A stretch of DNA of 9,214 bases from an uncultured Collinsella sp. (GTDB lineage: Bacteria > Actinomycetota > Coriobacteriia > Coriobacteriales > Coriobacteriaceae). The DNA lies in assembly GCA_902470835.1 (NCBI GenBank), contig CABRHR010000086.1, forward strand, positions 1-9,214, read 5' to 3'. The notes below the pieces were generated by a model. That model ran no database searches, was not told the DNA's origin, and saw only the letters and a program-made list of their open reading frames with translations. A program made the position numbers and the translations under genes. Shown one piece after another: positions 5,068-9,214 of this stretch; within the stretch, counting starts at the first letter, position 1, and the number at the start of each line of letters is the position of its first letter.

Positions 5068-7377
5068 ATGGCATTGACCCCCAACGAGGCATATGCGGCC
5101 AAACAGCCGTTTGTGGACAAGGAGACACTCGAGCATATCGTCGAGCAGTTCCCCACGCCGTTTCATCTATACGACGAGGCGGGCATCCGCCGCAACATGC
5201 AAGAAGTGCGCGACGCCTTTGCATGGAACCCGGGCTTTAAGGAATACTTTGCCGTCAAGGCCAACCCCAACCCGGCGCTCATCTCCATTCTCAACGAATA
5301 CGGCTGCGGCTGCGACTGCTCGAGCTATACCGAGCTCATGATCGCCCGCTCGCTGGGTATCACGGGACACGACATCATGTTCTCGTCCAACGACACGCCG
5401 GCTGCCGACTTTGAGCTCGCCGACAAGTTGGGCGCCATCGTCAACTTTGACGACATCAGCCACATCGAGTTCTTTGAGCGCGTTGCGGGGCCCATTCCCA
5501 AGACGGTCAGCTGCCGCTTTAATCCGGGCGGCCTGTTCCAGCTCTCCAACGGCATCATGGACAACCCGGGCGACTCCAAGTACGGCATGACCACCGAGCA
5601 ACTCTTCGAGGCGTTCCGCATGCTCAAGGCCAAGGGCGCCGAGGACTTTGGCATCCACGCATTCCTTGCCAGCAACACCGTCACCAACGATTACTACCCC
5701 GAGCTCGCGCGTATCCTCTTTGAGCTTGCTGTACGCCTGGAGCGCGAGACCGGCGCACACGTCGCCTTCATCAATCTGTCCGGCGGCGTCGGCATCCCCT
5801 ACCTGCCCGAGCAGCAGGCCAACGACATTCGCGCCATCGGCGAGGGAGTACACGCGGCATACGACGAGATCCTGGTTCCCGCCGGCATGGGCGATGTGGC
5901 CATCTGCACTGAGATGGGCCGCTTTATGATGGGCCCCTACGGATGCCTGGTCACCAAGGCCATCCACGAGAAGCAGATCTACAAGGACTATATCGGTGTC
6001 GATGCAAGCGCCGTCGATTTGATCCGCCCTGCCATGTATGGCGCCTACCACCACATTACGGTGATGGGTCAGCCGGGCGGCGCCGACAAGGCCACGGCGC
6101 CCGTCACGAACACCTATGACATCACGGGCAACCTATGCGAGAACAACGACAAGTTCGCTATCGATCGCAAGCTGCCGCATATCGACATGGGTGACCTGCT
6201 TGTAATCCACGATACCGGTGCGCATGGCTACTCCATGGGCTACAACTACAACGGACGGCTGCGCTCGGCCGAGGTCCTGCTGCGCCCCGATGGCGCGGCC
6301 GACCTCATCCGCCGCGCCGAGCGCCCGGGCGATTACTTTGCCACGCTCGACGTGCTGCCGTGCGGCCGAGAGCTGCTGGCCAAGTCGCGCGCCGAAAGTG
6401 CCCGCCGTCGCGCCGAAGACGAGCGCCTGGCAGTCGCAGCTCAATGGAACAAACGCATCCAGATCGCGGAGGCGAAGGAGAAGAACATGGACATCCGCAA
6501 TCTCGAGGGCTCAATCGTCGCCCTGGTTACGCCGTTTAAAAAGGACGGCAGTGTCGACTTTGACGCGCTCGAGCGCCTTATCGATTTCCACTTGCAAAAT
6601 GGCACCGACGCCATTCTCACCCTGGGCACCACCGGCGAGAGCGCCACGATGACCGATGACGAGGACAACTCCGTCGTCGCCGCCGTGGTCAAGCATGTTG
6701 CAGGACGCGTCCCCGTCATCGCCGGCTCGGGCTCCAACTCCACGCAGACCATGCTCACCAAGTCGCTCACCTATCAGGGCCTGGGCGCCGACGGCCTGTT
6801 GCTCATTACCCCCTACTACAACAAGTCCAATGAAGAGGGTATCTATCAGCACTTTAAGACCGTGGCCGATGCCGTGGACATCCCCTGCATCCTGTACAAC
6901 ATCCCCGGCCGCTGCGGCTGCGGCATCAGCGAGCGCAACGTTGCGCGCCTGGCAGCACATCCCAACATCATGGGCATCAAGGAAGCCTCGGGCAACGTCG
7001 CCTACGCGGCCAAGATCGCCCACCTGCTGTCAGACGACTTCCGCATGTACTCGGGCGAGGACGCGCTTACCGTGCCGCTCATGAGCCTGGGCGCCTCGGG
7101 CACCATCAGCGTGTGGGCCGATGTTCAGCCGCAGCTCGTGCACGACATGTGCCGCGCTTATCTGGACGGCGACGTGGAGCGCGCCCGCGATATCCAGATT
7201 GCCGGTCAGCCGCTCATCAACGCCCTCTTTAGTGAGGTCAACCCCATCCCCGTTAAGGAAGCGCTCGCTCAGATGGGTATGATCGAGGCAAACTACCGCA
7301 TGCCGCTGTGCCCCATGGCCAACGACACGCGCGCTGCACTTACCGATGCTCTGAAGGGAGCTGGTCTGCTTGATTAA
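5068..7377 (+). CDS. lysA-dapA: Fused diaminopimelate decarboxylase / 4-hydroxy-tetrahydrodipicolinate synthase (LysA-DapA)
   Basis: One uninterrupted 769-residue frame carries two lysine enzymes. Residues 1 to about 440 are a fold-type III PLP decarboxylase: the PLP lysine Lys64 in FAVKAN, SGGVGIPY (238-245), EMGR (282-285), CENND (357-361) and GAHGYSMGYNYNGR (384-397). It should convert meso-DAP to lysine. The usual HxGSQ stretch is replaced by HAFLASNT (197-204). Residues 440-473 are a charged, probably helical linker. Residues 474-769 are a complete DapA, a TIM barrel that condenses pyruvate with aspartate semialdehyde. Each half has the normal length for a free enzyme, and these are the last and a first step of the pathway. 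ATG 5068 precedes PTPFHLYD, the normal early LysA motif; its ribosome site (GAGG) is weak and lies in the riboswitch platform. A single substitution in a lost stop codon, real or an assembly error, is the alternative to a true fusion. Confidence 0.88.
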   Translation: MALTPNEAYAAKQPFVDKETLEHIVEQFPTPFHLYDEAGIRRNMQEVRDAFAWNPGFKEYFAVKANPNPALISILNEYGCGCDCSSYTELMIARSLGITGHDIMFSSNDTPAADFELADKLGAIVNFDDISHIEFFERVAGPIPKTVSCRFNPGGLFQLSNGIMDNPGDSKYGMTTEQLFEAFRMLKAKGAEDFGIHAFLASNTVTNDYYPELARILFELAVRLERETGAHVAFINLSGGVGIPYLPEQQANDIRAIGEGVHAAYDEILVPAGMGDVAICTEMGRFMMGPYGCLVTKAIHEKQIYKDYIGVDASAVDLIRPAMYGAYHHITVMGQPGGADKATAPVTNTYDITGNLCENNDKFAIDRKLPHIDMGDLLVIHDTGAHGYSMGYNYNGRLRSAEVLLRPDGAADLIRRAERPGDYFATLDVLPCGRELLAKSRAESARRRAEDERLAVAAQWNKRIQIAEAKEKNMDIRNLEGSIVALVTPFKKDGSVDFDALERLIDFHLQNGTDAILTLGTTGESATMTDDEDNSVVAAVVKHVAGRVPVIAGSGSNSTQTMLTKSLTYQGLGADGLLLITPYYNKSNEEGIYQHFKTVADAVDIPCILYNIPGRCGCGISERNVARLAAHPNIMGIKEASGNVAYAAKIAHLLSDDFRMYSGEDALTVPLMSLGASGTISVWADVQPQLVHDMCRAYLDGDVERARDIQIAGQPLINALFSEVNPIPVKEALAQMGMIEANYRMPLCPMANDTRAALTDALKGAGLLD
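6468..6489 (+). promoter_or_regulatory. Internal ribosome-binding site for separate DapA translation
   Basis: Inside the linker, GGAGG (6468-6472) and AAGGAG (6475-6480) are followed by AAGAAC and then ATG at 6487. AAGGAG at 6-nt spacing is close to ideal and far better than the site of the fused gene itself. The ATG is the natural first codon of DapA (MDIRNLEGS). Free DapA is therefore likely to be made besides the fusion, or the two genes were separate until recently. Confidence 0.65.
6487..7377 (+). other. dapA: DapA portion: 4-hydroxy-tetrahydrodipicolinate synthase, 296 residues
   Basis: Numbering from Met at 6487, the motifs are GTTGE (47-51), ITPYYNK (107-113, catalytic Tyr), YNIPGR (137-142, with the substrate-binding Arg142), GIKEASG (163-169, Schiff-base Lys165), SGEDAL (189-194) and NPIPVK (252-257). 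The length matches free DapA. Compared with E. coli DapA, positions matching the lysine-binding His53, His56 and Glu84 are Asp57, Asp60 and Thr88, so lysine feedback may be weak. GRCGCG replaces the common GRT segment. The listed coordinates describe this half whether it is translated alone or as part of the fusion. Confidence 0.9.
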
Positions 7378-8110
7378 GACCGTCATTATGGGAACGGGCC
7401 GCATGGGCTCGCTCATCCGCACTACCGCCGAGGGCATTGTCGACGCCGCCGGTCAGCCCGTTTTTGATATCGTGGCCCAGATTGGCTTCGATTTGAGCGA
7501 GCTCGAGAACGCACCGGCTGCCGATGTGATTATCGACTTCTCGAACGTCGTGACCTTCGATGCCGTCGTCGCCTATGTCGAGCGCACGGGCGCGGCGTTG
7601 GTCTCGGGCACCACGGGCTACACACCCGAGCAGATGGATCGCCTGCGCGAGCTGGGTCAGTACGCTCGCGTCATGCACTCCGGAAATTACTCCATCGGTA
7701 TCGCAGCCCTGCGTCATCTGGTGGCCCAGGCCACACGCGAGCTGCCCGGCTTTGACTGCGAAATCGTCGAGACGCACCATAACCAAAAGGTCGATGCCCC
7801 CAGCGGCACTGCCAAGTTGCTGCTCGATGCCGTCGTCGAAGCCGAGCCCGAGGCAGGCTACCACCCCGTCTATGGCCGCGAGGGCATGTGCGGAGCGCGC
7901 GACCCCAAGGAGATCGGCATGCACTCGCTGCGCGGTGGCACTGTCGCCGGCGTGCACGAAGTGAGTTTCTTTGGCCAGGACGAGGAGGTTACGCTCGCGC
8001 ACCGCGCCACGAGTCGTCAGATCTTTGTCAACGGCGCCCTGGCAGCCGCGCAGAAGCTCGTCACCCGCGAGCCCGGCTTCTATACGTTCGACCAGGTCAT
8101 GTTTGCTTAA
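7370..8110 (+). CDS. dapB: 4-hydroxy-tetrahydrodipicolinate reductase
   Basis: DapB reduces hydroxy-tetrahydrodipicolinate to tetrahydrodipicolinate with NAD(P)H in the cytoplasm. Visible motifs are the dinucleotide-binding GTGRMG (8-13), DFS (56-58), VSGTTGY (78-84) and the active-site segment ETHHNQKVDAPSGTAK (134-149), with His136 the likely acid and Lys140 a catalytic helper. At 246 residues it is of the shorter type. The start is TTG at 7370. The first ATG in the frame (7388) would remove the first strand of the nucleotide-binding fold, and GGGAG (7356-7360) lies 9 nt upstream of the TTG. The gene overlaps the end of the DapA part by 8 nt, so translation is probably coupled. It is followed by dapH after 39 nt. 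Confidence 0.95.
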   Translation: MIKTVIMGTGRMGSLIRTTAEGIVDAAGQPVFDIVAQIGFDLSELENAPAADVIIDFSNVVTFDAVVAYVERTGAALVSGTTGYTPEQMDRLRELGQYARVMHSGNYSIGIAALRHLVAQATRELPGFDCEIVETHHNQKVDAPSGTAKLLLDAVVEAEPEAGYHPVYGREGMCGARDPKEIGMHSLRGGTVAGVHEVSFFGQDEEVTLAHRATSRQIFVNGALAAAQKLVTREPGFYTFDQVMFA

Positions 8111-8149
8111 CCAGGTATCAACCGGATTCACTCAAAGGAGAGACAGCAA

Positions 8150-8869
8150 ATGAGCAATGCAGCCGAGATGGATGCACAGGAGATTATCAACTACATCGCC
8201 ACCGCGCCCAAGAAAACGCCCGTCAAACTGTACGTGCGCGAAAAGCCGGGCATGAAGGTCCAGTGGGGCAACGCACACGTCTATGGCGGTCGTCGTGGCA
8301 AGACTGTTTTTGGTGACTGGGATGAGCTTAAGGCCATCCTGGACGCCAACGCCGACTCCATCGATTACTACGACGTTGAAAACGATTGCCGCAACTCCGC
8401 CGTACCCATGCTCGACCTCAAGGGCATCAACGCCCGCATCGAGCCGGGCGCGATCATCCGCGACCGCGTCGAGATCGGCGATCGCGCCGTCATCATGATG
8501 GGCGCCATCATCAACATCGGCTCCGTCATTGGCGAAGGCTCCATGATCGATATGGGCGCCGTGCTGGGCGGCCGCGCCACCGTGGGCAAGAACTGCCACA
8601 TCGGCGCCGGCACCGTGCTGGCAGGCGTCGTGGAGCCCGCCAGCGCCACGCCCGTCATCATCGAGGACGATGTCATGATCGGCGCCAACGCCGTGGTCCT
8701 GGAGGGCGTGCACGTAGGCAAGGGCGCTGTCGTTGCCGCCGGCGCCGTGTGCGTCGAGGACGTCCCCGCCGGTGCCGTCGTGGCCGGTGTCCCCGCCCGC
8801 GTCATCAAGATGCGCGACGAGAAGACCGACAGCAAGACCGGCCTCGAAGAGGGCTTGCGTCAGCTCTAA
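8150..8869 (+). CDS. dapH: 2,3,4,5-tetrahydropyridine-2,6-dicarboxylate N-acetyltransferase
   Basis: DapH transfers acetyl from acetyl-CoA to tetrahydrodipicolinate, which defines the acetylase branch of DAP synthesis. The 239 residues show the DapH N-terminal domain (about 7-86, containing QEIINYIATAPKKTPVKLYV) and then a left-handed beta helix of hexapeptide repeats at about 96-215. The repeats include IGDRAVI, IGEGSMI, VGKNCHIG, IEDDVMIG and VGKGAVV, ending with the acyl-CoA-binding AGVPARVIK (212-220). The acetyl rather than succinyl form is called from the N-terminal domain and the overall length. ATG 8150 has AAAGGAG (8134-8140) 9 nt upstream. It is the last gene of the lysine operon, followed by a hairpin. 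The next steps (aminotransferase, deacetylase) are not in the operon. Confidence 0.94.
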   Translation: MSNAAEMDAQEIINYIATAPKKTPVKLYVREKPGMKVQWGNAHVYGGRRGKTVFGDWDELKAILDANADSIDYYDVENDCRNSAVPMLDLKGINARIEPGAIIRDRVEIGDRAVIMMGAIINIGSVIGEGSMIDMGAVLGGRATVGKNCHIGAGTVLAGVVEPASATPVIIEDDVMIGANAVVLEGVHVGKGAVVAAGAVCVEDVPAGAVVAGVPARVIKMRDEKTDSKTGLEEGLRQL

Positions 8870-8870
8870 G

Positions 8871-8898
8871 GTTACGCGGTTTTACCAAACCGCGTAAC
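8871..8898 (+). terminator. Perfect 12-bp hairpin after dapH, no T tract
   Basis: GTTACGCGGTTT (8871-8882) and AAACCGCGTAAC (8887-8898) pair perfectly around a TACC loop, starting 1 nt after the dapH stop codon. It is followed by TAGTCGACG rather than a run of T, so it is not a classical intrinsic terminator. It may protect the 3' end of the messenger or weakly end transcription. Confidence 0.55.
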
Positions 8899-8911
8899 TA
8901 GTCGACGCTGC

Positions 8912-9009
8912 AAACGACCCAGAGCGGCAATCTGACGTTCAATCGTCGGGCATGACCAGAAGGTCAATGCCCTCCTCTTTCACGTCATCTTGCTCGCTCT
9001 GGGTCGTTT
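8912..9009. repeat. 98-nt rod-like inverted-repeat element
   Basis: The outer arms AAACGACCCAGAGCG (8912-8926) and CGCTCTGGGTCGTTT (8995-9009) are perfect 15-base inverted repeats. Inside, in register, are GCAA (8927-8930) with TTGC (8990-8993), TGACGT (8933-8938) with ACGTCA (8982-8987), GGGCAT (8948-8953) with ATGCCC (8967-8972) and GACC (8954-8957) with GGTC (8962-8965), capped by an AGAA loop. About 35 base pairs thus stack into one rod. CGCTG occurs at 8906-8910 and 9011-9015, one base outside each arm, like a target duplication. It may be a small non-autonomous palindromic element, a structured RNA or a processed 3' end; no coding frame here is convincing. Confidence 0.65.
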
Positions 9010-9061
9010 TCGCTGACGTATGCTCATCCTGAGGGGCAATGTCAGCAACCAAGCCGAAAAC

Positions 9062-9096
9062 AAAAAAGGCCGAAGCACCATCGGGGCTTCGGCCTT
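9062..9096 (-). terminator. Intrinsic terminator for leftward transcription
   Basis: GGCCGAAGC (9068-9076) and GCTTCGGCC (9086-9094) form a 9-bp stem, extendable by two A-T pairs, around a 9-nt loop. On the minus strand the stem is followed by TTTTTTG, a proper U tract. On the plus strand only TTCATC follows, so rightward action would be weaker. It implies a gene coming from the right and probably separates it from the dapH operon. Confidence 0.82.
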
Positions 9097-9098
9097 CA

Positions 9099-9168
9099 TC
9101 ATCTCAGGGTTCCGTCGTATTCAACCATGGCGGGTCGCTTTGACAGGCGCCCTGCGGCCGTCTTATAG
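9099..9168 (-). CDS. Possible last codons of a convergent gene (unidentified, partial)
   Basis: On the minus strand a frame open to the end of genomic sequence stops at TGA 9101-9099, three bases before the leftward terminator stem. It would encode 22 residues ending in RPAMVEYDGTLR. The placement directly before a terminator supports a real gene end, but the piece is too short to name a family or to exclude chance. Confidence 0.35.
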
Positions 9169-9214
9169 CTGTCTCTTATACACATCTCCGAGCCCACGAG
9201 ACGCTACGCTATCT
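9169..9214. other. Illumina Nextera adapter and index left at contig end (not genomic)
   Basis: CTGTCTCTTATACACATCT (9169-9187) is the Tn5 mosaic-end sequence of Nextera libraries. It is followed by CCGAGCCCACGAGAC (9188-9202), the read-2 adapter part, then the 8-base index GCTACGCT (9203-9210) and ATCT, the start of the P7 flank. This is read-through adapter carried into the assembly. It is neither a transposon nor organism sequence. Confidence 0.97.

Noticed and set aside
4838..5077. 79-codon plus-strand frame in the lysA leader
   Set aside because: It lies across the lysine aptamer, whose conserved structure explains the bases; the translation shows no domain.
5167..6054. 295-codon minus-strand frame opposite lysA
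   Set aside because: It mirrors the codon bias of lysA, has no motif and lies within a strongly supported coding region.
6440..6490. Frameshift error as the cause of the lysA-dapA fusion
   Set aside because: Both parts are in the same frame with intact sequence on both sides, so an indel is not needed. Only a substituted stop codon could produce an artificial fusion, and this is kept as a caveat.
8939..9051. Short minus-strand frame ending DDVKEEGIDLLVMPDD between dapH and the leftward terminator
   Set aside because: It starts only at a TTG without a ribosome site, directly behind a terminator, and covers the long inverted repeat, which better explains the region.
9169..9187. Tn5-like mosaic end as a sign of a transposon
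   Set aside because: The sequence is followed exactly by Nextera adapter and index bases, so it is a library artefact.

Overview
The window is GC-rich bacterial DNA with strong GC3 codon bias, which leaves long meaningless ORFs antisense to real genes. The gene content fits a Gram-positive actinobacterial lineage such as the gut Coriobacteriia (Collinsella-like). It includes an acetylase-type diaminopimelate pathway, a lysine riboswitch, a membrane Ser/Thr kinase and a secreted lysozyme-like protein. The lineage is inferred from protein style and not proven. The last 46 bases (9169-9214) are Illumina Nextera adapter plus an index, so genomic sequence ends at 9168 and the window reaches the end of a short-read contig.

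Layout. 1-597 (+): 3' part of a secreted coiled-coil plus lysozyme-like cell-wall protein, closed by a strong terminator that also faces the next gene. 2014-635, 2535-2113 and 3011-2568 (all -): a likely three-gene unit read leftward in the order FxLYD-like membrane-anchored protein, HTH protein, Ser/Thr kinase with three C-terminal membrane segments. Its first gene has its Shine-Dalgarno buried in a perfect 14-bp leader hairpin. 4689-3502 and 3499-3176 (-): an M20-family amidohydrolase tightly coupled to a small membrane protein. 4690-5067: divergent intergenic region with a lysine riboswitch. 5068-8869 (+): lysine/DAP biosynthesis operon consisting of a lysA-dapA in-frame fusion, dapB (TTG start, 8-nt overlap) and dapH. 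8870-9168: a hairpin after dapH, a 98-nt rod-like hairpin element with possible 5-bp flanking direct repeats, a leftward terminator and perhaps the last codons of a convergent gene.

How the genes fit together. DapA makes hydroxy-tetrahydrodipicolinate, DapB reduces it, DapH N-acetylates tetrahydrodipicolinate, and LysA decarboxylates meso-DAP to lysine. The acetylase route also needs an aminotransferase and an N-acetyl-DAP deacetylase. The divergent M20 amidohydrolase is a candidate for the deacetylase, and no aminotransferase is in the window. Lysine sensed by the leader RNA probably shuts the operon down. The DapA part lacks several residues that bind feedback lysine in E. coli DapA.

Most worth a second look: the lysA-dapA fusion with a retained internal ribosome-binding site, the RBS-occluding hairpin ahead of the FxLYD/HTH/kinase unit, and the rod-shaped element after dapH.
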